Source of the DNA: Nemertoderma westbladi
Lineage: Eukaryota; Xenacoelomorpha; Nemertodermatida; Nemertodermatidae
Direction of reading: 5' to 3'
Assembly: GCA_032718475.1 (NCBI GenBank)
Contig: JAUCBJ010001807.1
Span: 1-20,175, forward strand
DNA length: 20,175 bases
Positions 1-10,000 of this stretch are shown one piece after another. Below the pieces are notes generated by a model that saw nothing but the letters and a program-made list of their open reading frames with translations, was not told the DNA's origin and did not search any database. The translations under genes were made by a program, and so were the position numbers. How positions within the stretch are numbered: the stretch's first letter is position 1; each line of letters begins with the position of its first letter.

Positions 1-3000
1 TTATATGTACGAATTTACAAGTACTGAATGTGTATGGCTCCTCCATAATATACCATATCATTTCTGGGATACCGATCTCTGTAGCTGCCATGCCTTGCGG
101 TTCTTTACGTAATTTATCTAGTATAAGGCGTTGTCCCGAAATTTTCTCATTTTCAAGCGTTGATGTCTGCACCTTAACAACTTCTGGCTCCTTTGTTCCT
201 TTGAGTATTGCCTTTGGTCGACTTTCTTTGCCAACTTCGTACTTGATCAGATAAGAAGTCATGAAACGACTATCGCACGCTTGACAATTAAAACATGATC
301 GTAGAAATAGTTGCAGTAAAGGAATTGTTGGTAAAAATGTAGGGGGTGATTGTGTCGGGTATTGATATCGGCCACCAATGAGACGTTTATCCAGTTTCAC
401 TTTCGTTCGATATTCTCCATATTCATATACTTCTTCATGCTCAGCTAATCCGCATTGCAAAAGTATATCAGTAATCATTTGATCGTAAATATCAGCCTTC
501 TCCTTGAATGTATAAAACAAACTAGTTGGACAGATTGGCACTCGGCATATTTTCTCTCCCTCATCATTCTTATATTTCATACACCTACCATTAGCTGCCT
601 TACAATCATGAGTAGATAGCTTGTCCATAAGATTGGATAGATGAACATACTCATTCTCACTCTTAACTATTCCCATTCTCTTCAATGAACCCATATCAGT
701 CCCTAAGCTGGAGCTAAACATTGTAGTAGGATTGCAGTGAATTCGCTCTAAGGTTGTAGTCCTGTCTTCTGGCCACAAAGAAATACCAATATGAATGTGA
801 CATTTATTACCTGGTGCCCCTTGATCTTGAAACTCGATACGTGAGAAACTATGACGGTGCGGCCCACAAACCTCATCTGGACTCATCTGAAGATACTGAA
901 TAAAGTATTTTAGGAATCTGGCCCAAGCGCGATTAACAAATATTATGTTTGACAGGTACACTCTTCCATACTCATGTTCAAATATTTCCTTCATCCGTCG
1001 AACAAGAGATGCTACTCCCGGAGTTTCACTTTCATTACACGTGACTGTCACAAAATAATCCCATGGATAACGTTTCACCATTGCTGCAAGCTCTCGCACT
1101 TTCATCGATGATTCACTCTCACTGTAAGGTAAGCCAGAATCTTGACGTTGAACATGAAGACTTTCTTTCTCAGCCAAATGTTCCAATCCTCGGCGATAAA
1201 CCATTGCTGACGAATTACTGTTAAGGGCATCATTAAGTTTAAGATCGAAGGCCCAGTGTATGTTAGAGAGTTGATGTGAAGTTGGAAGGTCACCATCACA
1301 TAGGTTAATCTTTAGCATCTCAGAGGTTGCTCGAGGGGCAAATTGCGTTTGTGATTTTCCTTTAAAAATTTGAGATTGTGGTGCAGCACCAAGAGGAGAA
1401 TTATCTATCATTGCCCAATAAGTGCTTGGTAACAACTGCGCTGAAGGAAATAGAAGGGAGACAGCAGGATTCGATGTATTAGAGGCAAAATGATGGAGCA
1501 ACTGTTGTTTCTTTGCACTGGAATATTTACGACGACCACGTCTCAAGGTCCCATAGGTATCATTTAAAAGAATATGGCTACCAAATCCTGTATAATCTTC
1601 TGCACTAATAATAGGAGTTAATTCCGACCGTGTGTGTAGTGGATCCGGAGTTTCATCAGCATATATTGCATTGGCACCATCAATATAATTATCATATTCT
1701 AAGAGTCCTTCATTATCATTATCGGATGTATTAATATCATTATGTAAAATATCATCTATAATACCATCATTTAGATCTTCTGTATCTTCTTGCAATGCTT
1801 GATGTACTAAAGTATTAGAGTTTATTAACACAGGGTCCGAGGTAACGGTATTGATGTCACTCCCAAAGTGTTGACGGCAAATCCCTGTTCCACAAGTTAG
1901 CCCAGTGCTGAATGATGCACAGCCATATATAGCCTTTCGTTCACAACTGCGATGGTAACATACTCGTTTGGTGTCACGACTTTCCTTAACCAAAAATTCA
2001 TTATGTAGTTCATTGCCACATTTATAGTTAATTTGCCCTCCAAGAGCACGCGTCACATAATCATTCGACAAAGTATCGCCTACTGCAGAACCATAAATGG
2101 CAATTTGCCAGTTAGAAATTATATGATAATCTACCTCTTTCCTTACAACTTTACCCTTAACCGACCACCATTGCAAAGTATTTTTCCAGCGAAATAAGGC
2201 ACCTTCTTCTTTTTTGGACGAGAGAGTCATCAAGAGTGGGCGATTATTATTTAGTTCAGTGGGTAAAACAAAATCTCGTACACGCGAGTTTATTGGCTTA
2301 ATAATAACAACTAAATTATCTGTTGGAGTATCATTGGGAACTATGTCAATCGTAGGGTTTTCATTACAGATTATGGTAACTTTTTCAGTAAGAGCATCCA
2401 ATATTTTTGCAATTAACAATGCCTGGGATACATCACCATTAATGATGGACCTAACACCAATGAGTTCTTTGTTCAATAGAGAGTGCGATAATGTAGCTGA
2501 AGTACGGCTATTAAAATGACCATGACATGCAATTGATGACAACACTTTTGTTACAAATGAATTTCTAGATTCGACTGCCTTCAATATGGCGTAATTATAA
2601 ACTTGTCGACAGTGGATCACTATAAATGAAATTACCTTGGAAGGAGACCATTGGAATTCCGGACCATGTTGCACTTCAGCCACAAACAGTTCTTGATTTA
2701 CAGTTGTATTGCCATCTAAAATGTACGGGCGACATCCATATTCATCAGCTGGGTGAACAATAGTTATGAACAACTTCTCTGGTGGAATACCACAATCTTC
2801 CCCTACGGCACATTGATCAGTAGTATGCTTTGTTTTCCATAATACATATGCGTCAGATGAGTTTATATAAGATCCTCCGGCCTTGCAGGCTGCGATTTTG
2901 TCACTATTGTTATGGGAACTCATATTAAATTGTTTGATTAATTCCGTTGTCTCCTCTACTTTATTTGGATCATTTAACAAGTTTTGTCGAATATCTGGAC

Positions 3001-3622
3001 GGCTAGATATAAGGAAACGGTCCATATAACGTTGTTCAAACGGATTATTATCTATATCTGCATTAGGAATAAGAGAGAAAGAAGAAATTCCATGGTAGCC
3101 ACCCACTGCATCAATAACATACGACGAGCCATTATACGTATTAAATCGAGCCTGTCTAACAACATTGGGTGTAAGAGTACAAGGTGCAAGAGTGTCATAT
3201 GCTTGATTATCATGCTGTTCCGATATTGGATTGCGTGGAATATAAAGGGTCGATTGTTTCAAGTTCTTATGCTCCCTACAATAAAGTATACTTAAACCAT
3301 TCTTCTCGGATATTACAACTGTTGGTGCAATAAAGTATCCTAAATAGTTGGTACCTACTGATGGCCAGTCTGGGCGCGATGACCTCAATAATTCTGGTTG
3401 AGAATTAGGAATATGGAATTCGGATATATACGAGATAAAATGATGAATAGGCATTTCCTGACAGTATTCGCTATCTATGTATTGCCAACATCCAAAAGGG
3501 CACTTAACTTCAGGAAACGAAACTAATTCCATTGCTTCTTTTAGAAAACCTAGATCCTTTGTCGCAAGTAATGCCTCTACGATATAGCGCTCGTGAGATT
3601 TGTCAACAAACACGGTTGATAT
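1..3622 (-). CDS. Helitron-like Rep (HUH, two-tyrosine) protein, partial at both ends
   Basis: I translated this strand by hand. The frame has no stop from the adapter junction to the window edge: 1,207 codons, with no start or stop inside the window. Numbering residues from 3622, a Helitron_like_N block begins with DYFVTVTCN (855-863). RIEFQDQGAP and CHIHIGI follow, giving the HUH metal motif H942-I-H944. SYLIKY (3' end near 239-253) supplies the paired tyrosines Y1124 and Y1128. The last part (EIGIPEMIWYIMEEP) resembles the stretch before the Pif1-type helicase, which would lie left of position 1. In this family the protein nicks and joins single DNA strands during rolling-circle transposition. 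About 850 residues precede the Rep core. They contain a CPFGC motif (41-45), a Cys/His cluster (535-585) and an acidic stretch (about 608-660); I do not recognise this part. The N-terminus is cut by the adapter at 3623. Confidence 0.85.
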   Translation of the reverse strand, partial: MSTVFVDKSHERYIVEALLATKDLGFLKEAMELVSFPEVKCPFGCWQYIDSEYCQEMPIHHFISYISEFHIPNSQPELLRSSRPDWPSVGTNYLGYFIAPTVVISEKNGLSILYCREHKNLKQSTLYIPRNPISEQHDNQAYDTLAPCTLTPNVVRQARFNTYNGSSYVIDAVGGYHGISSFSLIPNADIDNNPFEQRYMDRFLISSRPDIRQNLLNDPNKVEETTELIKQFNMSSHNNSDKIAACKAGGSYINSSDAYVLWKTKHTTDQCAVGEDCGIPPEKLFITIVHPADEYGCRPYILDGNTTVNQELFVAEVQHGPEFQWSPSKVISFIVIHCRQVYNYAILKAVESRNSFVTKVLSSIACHGHFNSRTSATLSHSLLNKELIGVRSIINGDVSQALLIAKILDALTEKVTIICNENPTIDIVPNDTPTDNLVVIIKPINSRVRDFVLPTELNNNRPLLMTLSSKKEEGALFRWKNTLQWWSVKGKVVRKEVDYHIISNWQIAIYGSAVGDTLSNDYVTRALGGQINYKCGNELHNEFLVKESRDTKRVCYHRSCERKAIYGCASFSTGLTCGTGICRQHFGSDINTVTSDPVLINSNTLVHQALQEDTEDLNDGIIDDILHNDINTSDNDNEGLLEYDNYIDGANAIYADETPDPLHTRSELTPIISAEDYTGFGSHILLNDTYGTLRRGRRKYSSAKKQQLLHHFASNTSNPAVSLLFPSAQLLPSTYWAMIDNSPLGAAPQSQIFKGKSQTQFAPRATSEMLKINLCDGDLPTSHQLSNIHWAFDLKLNDALNSNSSAMVYRRGLEHLAEKESLHVQRQDSGLPYSESESSMKVRELAAMVKRYPWDYFVTVTCNESETPGVASLVRRMKEIFEHEYGRVYLSNIIFVNRAWARFLKYFIQYLQMSPDEVCGPHRHSFSRIEFQDQGAPGNKCHIHIGISLWPEDRTTTLERIHCNPTTMFSSSLGTDMGSLKRMGIVKSENEYVHLSNLMDKLSTHDCKAANGRCMKYKNDEGEKICRVPICPTSLFYTFKEKADIYDQMITDILLQCGLAEHEEVYEYGEYRTKVKLDKRLIGGRYQYPTQSPPTFLPTIPLLQLFLRSCFNCQACDSRFMTSYLIKYEVGKESRPKAILKGTKEPEVVKVQTSTLENEKISGQRLILDKLRKEPQGMAATEIGIPEMIWYIMEEPYTFSTCKFVHI

Positions 3623-3674
3623 AGTACTCTGCGTTGATACCACTGCTTAAGCAGTGGTATCAACGCAGAGTACT
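3623..3674. other. Two library adapters joined head to head (artefact)
   Basis: This is a perfect 52-bp palindrome. Its right half, 3649-3674, begins AAGCAGTGGTATCAAC and ends AGAGTACT; the left half is its exact reverse complement. I recognise this 25/26-mer as the SMART amplification oligonucleotide. To my recollection the version ending in T is also the adapter for PacBio ultra-low-input genomic libraries. Two amplified molecules ligated end to end would give exactly this arrangement, with the inserts pointing outward. The Helitron frame on the left reads straight into it. It should be masked, and the two sides treated as separate sequences. Confidence 0.97.
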
Positions 3675-3957
3675 GGACTTTTCGTTCCGGAATTTTCAAC
3701 CCGGACTTTTCGTTCCTTTAGCTACTACCTTCTGAAATGAAGATGGTAGCGAGTAATTTTGATTTTGTGTTAGCTAGAAAAATAAAAAATATAATTTAAT
3801 CTTCAATTAAAAAATGTCTTGAATAATTCATGAGTCATGGTAGCTAGTAATTTTTATTTGAGTCAAAGTAGCTAGTAATTATTTACTAAAAGGCGAAAAG
3901 TCCGGGATGGTGGACATTTCGTCCCTAGACATTTTCAGGGACTTTTCGTCCCGGGAC
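3675..3957. repeat. MITE-like cluster of GGACTTTTCG repeats in OGA intron 5
   Basis: Two related blocks of about 42 bp, 3675-3716 and 3912-3955, are direct repeats built on GGAC(T/A)TTTCGT(C/T)CC with a central ATTTTCA. Between them, CCCGGACTTTTCG (3700-3712) and its reverse complement (3894-3906) form 13-bp inverted termini around an AT-rich core that carries TAGCTA(C/G)TA motifs in opposite orientations near each end. This looks like a short non-autonomous element or nested copies. I found no clear target-site duplication. It ends about 20 bp from the exon 5 splice donor. No further OGA exon is visible between 3675 and 3977. Confidence 0.55.
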
Positions 3958-3977
3958 GAACTGTGAAGAGAACTCAC

Positions 3978-4099
3978 CAGTCCAAAACACGTCGATATCT
4001 GGGTGCAGACTCTCCCCTATAGAGTGAAGATAACTCGATTCCTCTACGTTGGGTATAGCTCGGGACGAACAATATTCAGTGGGGCAGAAAAAGAACAAC
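3978..4099 (-). CDS. OGA: OGA exon 5 (CPTEYC ... VFWTG)
   Basis: The acceptor is TTTATAG, ending at 4100; the donor is GTGAGT at 3977. The first G completes the Glu codon of exon 4, and the exon ends after one base of a Gly codon. It encodes [10 protein letters not shown] and DIDVFWTG (residues 165-204), matching human LFCPTEYC and IEVLWTG. Only about 40 bp separate its acceptor from the retrotransposon in intron 4. The next expected exon is not found before the adapter at 3674. Confidence 0.92.
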
Positions 4100-7000
4100 C
4101 TATAAACCAACAAAGTATAGATATTTATTAATTAATAGCTCAATCAAGCCGATAGTACTGAAGAACGTGTTGGGAAGTGGAAAAATCTGCCACCAAACAT
4201 CGAGGTCAGCCCTACAAGGAAAATATATGACAAGACACTACCTATAGAGACAGGGGACTTCACACCTGCCGAACTCCAAAGAAGCATTAAAAGCATGTCC
4301 AATAATAAAGCGAGTGGATTAGATGAAATCCCAGCGGAGGTATGGAAAATGGGAGTGCTAAACAGACCATTACTGAATGTTTGCAACCGGATGTTAAAAG
4401 GGGAAAAGCCACCACCAATTTGGACTAAAGGTCAACTAAAGCCTCTCCCCAAGAAAGGAGACCTCGGTATACCAACAAACTATCGTGGGATTTGTCGGCT
4501 TGTGGTAGCTGCCAAAATATACAATAAAATGATTCTATATAGGATTAGGCCTCACATAGAGAAACTACTGCGTAAGAGCCAAAACGGATTTCGACCAAGT
4601 AGATCAACAATAGCTCAAATACTTGCACTACGGAGACTGATTGAAGGAATCAAGTCAAAGAATCTCCGAGCAGTCATGACTTTTGTGGACTTCAAGAAGG
4701 CATTCGACTCCATCCATAGAGGTAAAAATGCTTGAAATCCTAAGAGCTTATGGAATACCAGAAGTAATCGTTGCTGGCATTGGATTGTTATATTGTGACA
4801 CAGAAGCGCAGGTACTCTCACCAGATGGTGAAACTGAGTTTTTCTCAATCCCGGCTGGCGTACTGCAAGGTGACACATTAGCACCATTACTATTTGTAAT
4901 TGTGCTGGATTACGCAATGAGGACGGCCACAAAGGGTGAAGATCTGGGATTCACACTTCAAGAACGCAGAAGTAGTAGATATCCGGCAACTACAGTCACA
5001 GACACCGAATTCGCGGATGACATCGCCCTGCTCTCTAATACGCTAGCAGATGCACAGCTTCTGCTAAATAAAGTGTGAGAGGGCTGCTAAGGAGGTTGGA
5101 TTGCATATAAATGCTACCAAGACCGAATTCATGACCTTTAATGTTGAGGGAAACTTGACAACCATTGACAATAATCAACTAAGGAAGGTCGATGACTTCC
5201 AGTACCTTGGATCATGGATAGAGAGTAGCAAAAAGGACATAGAAGTTAGGAAAGCAAAGGCTTGGGTAGCTCTATCAAAAATGGATACCATCTGGAAATC
5301 AGATCTCTCCAGGCACCTGAAGACTAAGTTCTTTCGAGCCACAGTGGAAAGTGTATTTTTATACGGGGGTGAGACCTGGACACTGACTAAATCACTTGAA
5401 CAACGAATTGATGGTTGCTACACAAGACTACTAAGGGTAGCCCTAAACATCAACTGGAGACAACACATGACAAACGCCGAGCTTTATGGTACAATACCAC
5501 CTGTATCAACCACCCTCCGTGAACACAGATTAAGATTCAGTGGGCACTGCTGGCGAAGTAAAGACGAGGTCATACCAGATCTACTTTTCTGGCAACCAAC
5601 TCATGGAAAGCGTAGTCGTGGACGACCGGCCTTAACATATATAGATCAACTTGAAAGGGATACTGAACTTGGGAGAAACGAAATTGCGACAACTATGGAG
5701 AATCGGGAAGCCTGGAAGGATCTCATTTCCACTATCCGAGCTCGCTCAACCTAGTAGTAGTAGTTGGAGAATCGGGAAGCCTGGAAGGATCTCATTTCCA
5801 CTATCCGAGCTCGCTCGACCTAGTAGTAGTAGTTGGAGAATCGGGAAGCCTGGAAGGATCTCATTTCCACTGTCCGAGTTCGCTCGACCTAGTAGTAGTA
5901 GCTCAGTCAAACAATATTCCTGCACATTAAGATGTTTAACATTAATTAACACAATAAAATCAATCCAACCAGAACAGAGGCAGACCAAGAATGGAGCTTC
6001 GTGGGGAAAAAACACAAAATCCATCGCGTGTTGGTTATTTTACCGATTTTAACAAGAGGTCGCTAAGCTTCCTTAAGGCCATTCGGTTTTTATGCGTTGT
6101 TCTGGGCACTTGATGATTTGGTGAGGGTTCCAGGATGAAAATCCGAATGGGACCAAGGTCCTAATAGAATAAGGAAAGGATTGGCACGTTATTCTAACCA
6201 AAACAATAAACTAGAGTCAATAATGCAGGCTAGAGTTAAGTTGACAACACGAAACGGCGCCCTTTGATGACAAGCCGTCGTCTAGGGAGGTGTTAAACAT
6301 GTTTAACATAGAATAAAGTGATGCTACTCACTCTGGATTGTTCAGCCATTTGTAGACCATGTTAGTGACGCTAACTTGCGCTTCGGCGAATGATTTATAC
6401 GTATCCTTATCTTCCTTCACCATAACTACGTCAATGTCATCGAAAAGTAATGCGAAGTATTTGCAACCGAACGATGCAACCTGGGGAAAAATAAAATAAT
6501 TGTAAAACTCAGGAAAATTCAGCGAAATTATATTACCCAATATATAAACACCACATCGATAATCTCCTAATCATATGTTACCGAGCCGTTGGTGAGATAT
6601 TGACGTTACTACTAGGATCGGCATGCTGCATTGCAGCTGCATTTTTAAGAATGCTGTGCCGGCTTGTCAACAAAATTGCACCGCCACAACTCCCTATCAC
6701 CCATGACATTTGCTAGATCATCCGCATCTTTAAGGCCAGTGTCCTTTAAGATGCGTCTCAAGAAAGTCATGGGCTGTCCACCATGCTTATTTACTCCATT
6801 AGGCTGCCAAAGTACAAGATTATGCACTGGCTGGTCCTCACGGCGAAAGCAATGTCCTGCAAAGCGGAGGCGATTTTGTTCTAGTGTCAAGCTTGGGGGA
6901 ACCAATGAGACACCTCCAATGTTATATAGTGTCTGGTTGGAGATGTGTGCATTGTACTTGACACAATGTACCCGGCGTAGCATTCTTGTGAATGTGCCAT

Positions 7001-10000
7001 CCAGAGATTTGGTGTCCTCAGCAGTTAGAGCCCAGCATGGACTCCCGTAGAGGAGTACTGGAACTACTGCTGCTCTAAATAATCGGACCTTAAGTTTCCG
7101 ATTAATTCTAGGTGACTTCCAAATCCTGGAAAGCCTATTCAAGGCTGCCCATGCCTTTCCCTTACGTATTCGAAGGTCCTCACCTGACTTCCGGATCCAT
7201 GATCCCAGGTAACAGAAGTCGTCCACATGCTCAAGCATACCATCCTTTGAGCTTATGCTCATCCGATCAGAGACTTGCTGAGGACTTTCAAAGTTAACTG
7301 TCAGAATTTTGGTCTTTCTGGAGTTAATAAAAAGATCAACACTAGAAGCAGCATGTTCTAATGAGCTGAGGAGCCGCTGGGCTCCCTCTAATGATTCTGA
7401 GAGTACTCCTAAGTCATCAGCAAAGTCTAGATCAGTTAGGTACTTGGCAGGATTTCCTCGACTTCTGGAGCCAGTAGGTGGAGTTATCATCACCCCATCA
7501 TCATTATGATGATCTAAGGACATGCGTAGAACATAGTCAACCACAATAATGAACAAGAATGGTGCAAGTGTGTCTCCTTGGAGGACGCCCCATAACACTT
7601 CAAATGGTTCTGTGTCACCGTCAACAGTAGACACAAATGTTGTCGAACCATCGTATACTGATCTGATTGCTGCAATAATTTCATCAGGAATCCCATATAA
7701 TGAAAGTATGCTGAACATACGTGAGCGAGAGACTGAATCAAAGGCCTTGAAGAAGTCAACAAAGATAACAGCCAGATGCCTGTCTTTCTTTTTTGATAAC
7801 TCTTCAATTATCCTTCTAAGTGCCAAAATGGGCTCCATGGTCCCACGACCTTTACGGAACCCATTCTGATTTCCACGTAGCAGTCTCTCAATGGGATCCC
7901 TGATGCGATTTAATAGAATTCTATTGTATAGTTTTGCAGCAATCGAGATCAATGAGATTCCCCGAAAAGAACCATAGAGTGTTAGGTTGCCCTTCTTGGG
8001 AACTGGCACCAACTTATTTGTTTTCATTTCTTGTGGGACTCTTGTTGTACGGTACATGTCTACTATGATGGGATAGATGAGCTTTAAACACTCAGGTATT
8101 TTGAAGACCTCAGGGGGAACACCATCTACTCCACTGGCACGATTGGTCTTAATGCTCTTTGCAGCAGCCTTCACTTCTGCAAAGGAGATATCACCAATGG
8201 GAATATCTGGGTGTACAGACTCAGACACTTTTACTTCTATAAAGTTATCAGGCAATACCCTGTCATTATTGAGGAGCTTTTCAAAGTGGGCTTTCCAACC
8301 ATTGAGGCGATCGGCTGGTGATTCAGCCTTAACCTTGGTGGTTGGTTGGCTTTTCCGCCCAGTAAGCAGATTGATCGATTTAAGTAGCAAGGGGATAGCG
8401 GACTGAGGGGGCGGACTGGTCAGCACTAACCGGTAACTGTAGACTACGGATCACAACAGACTCGGTGGGTCGCCCCACAAATATCCGGCTTATGTATCGA
8501 GCAAGATTCTCACCTGTTGCAGTTTGTCCCTTAATACAGCTCGTTCCTTCTCGCAACTGTAAACGATATCCAACCCTGGGGACAACGCGTAAACGAACTT
8601 AACATCAAACGAATTGGCCACGTCAATCAAATGGGTTAAATGACCTGGATGAAGAAAATATTTTTCAAATAATTACTTTTTTCTTGGGATGTCGCGATGG
8701 GAAGTTTCCAATTACGTATATTTTATATTAGATATTAGGGTAATATTTATTAACTTATTAACTTTTTATCTTAATATCTTATTACTTATTAACACAAAAT
8801 TAACACTTAAACTGGTCAGCGTCTTCATCTACTTTTGTTTCGACTTGATATGAACACAAATGTGTTTTGTGAATGTACGCGAACTGGTGGGAAAAAAACG
8901 CTTGACGTTCACCGAGTTGGTAAGAACACAAATGTGTTTACCTGAACGGCTATCCACTTGATTCTGACGCGTTTCTGTATTTTAGACATATTTTACGTAT
9001 TCCTATAATACTACTACTTAATGGATCCCTATGGGTTTATCATTACCGTCGCCATTCAATCGCTTGAATGTAGAGCTACACAATGAGTTGAATCATCTCG
9101 AATCGCCCACTATGGCAGACACAGTGGTGTGAGAAAGATTCTAAAATATAGAAAAGTTTAAGTAATGGCCGTTTTTTAACATTATGTCGGACGAACAAAA
9201 GATTACCACTTCTAGATAGCCCTGCTTATGGGCTTTCTTCCGATACCTCATATCCGCCAGTTTGGCATCCCCAACGCCCACACATAAGGTTTTCCCGCAG
9301 GTATGCTTCACAACAATAACTGAATCTCAAGACTTCGGCTGCAATATTTCCCACACCCCATAAACTTATATTATTATTAATTTATTATTTTAATTTATTA
9401 TTAATTATTTATTTATAGTTCTCATTTATTATATTAAGAAAAATAGCCGTTAACTCCTGTCTCGCTTATTAATTTTTCGCACCTGAAATATGGAGTTTAA
9501 ATAAAATGGCTACTATTATTCCTAAGCCTAAGTTAATAAATAGTTACTTTTAAATATCAGAACTCTTTGATTTTATAACGGTAATACTATATAGTACACT
9601 ATAGAAAACTATCATACGAAAAAAGTTTATGGGACAGATGATAGCCACATTAACTCTGACTCTTATTAACTGTTTATCTAACTGATTAAAACTGTTTGTC
9701 TTAAATGTTTAACTGTTTATCTTGTATTTAATGTATAATAAATCAATACAATTAAAAAAAAACAATTTTCTTATATTTTAATAGAAAGATTTTTGTACAT
9801 GAACATCTAAATAATTATAATATCCAAAGAAAAACGCTGACCAAGTTGGATAAAACTCATAAAAAACATCTCACCAAGTCAGACAATACTTACTAAAACA
9901 CAGATTTGTGTTCATACCAACTCGAAACGTAGTTTCTAAAATGGTTAGACCAACTCGTCATGACATAAAACTGTAAACACATATTTGTGTTTTTACCAAG

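Larger units (their letters stand above)
4141..5903 (+). mobile_element. 5'-truncated non-LTR retrotransposon, antisense in OGA intron 4
   Basis: The coding frame begins abruptly at about 4141, just after a stop, with no endonuclease domain, as expected from incomplete reverse transcription. It carries most of a reverse transcriptase and the C-terminal region common to this group. The 3' end is a threefold 69-bp repeat, each unit ending in (TAG)4. The clade is unresolved; the RT and C-terminal motifs suit the RTE/L2-like groups. It lies opposite to OGA transcription and makes up about 1.76 kb of the 2.23-kb intron. Confidence 0.88.

Noticed and set aside
2984-3295. 103-codon and similar plus-strand frames inside 1-3622
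   Set aside because: Shadows of the long minus-strand Helitron frame.
1-3622. Helitron as a normal insertion in OGA intron 5
   Set aside because: Possible, but the complete adapter pair at the boundary makes a library chimera the simpler reading.
3925-4113. OGA exons as a processed pseudogene or separate small genes
   Set aside because: Five exons with consensus splice sites and matching phases show one spliced gene; intron-run-on frames explain the apparent small ORFs.
5651-6052. 133-codon frame over the retrotransposon tail
   Set aside because: It is an out-of-frame reading of the 69-bp triplication and flanking intron.
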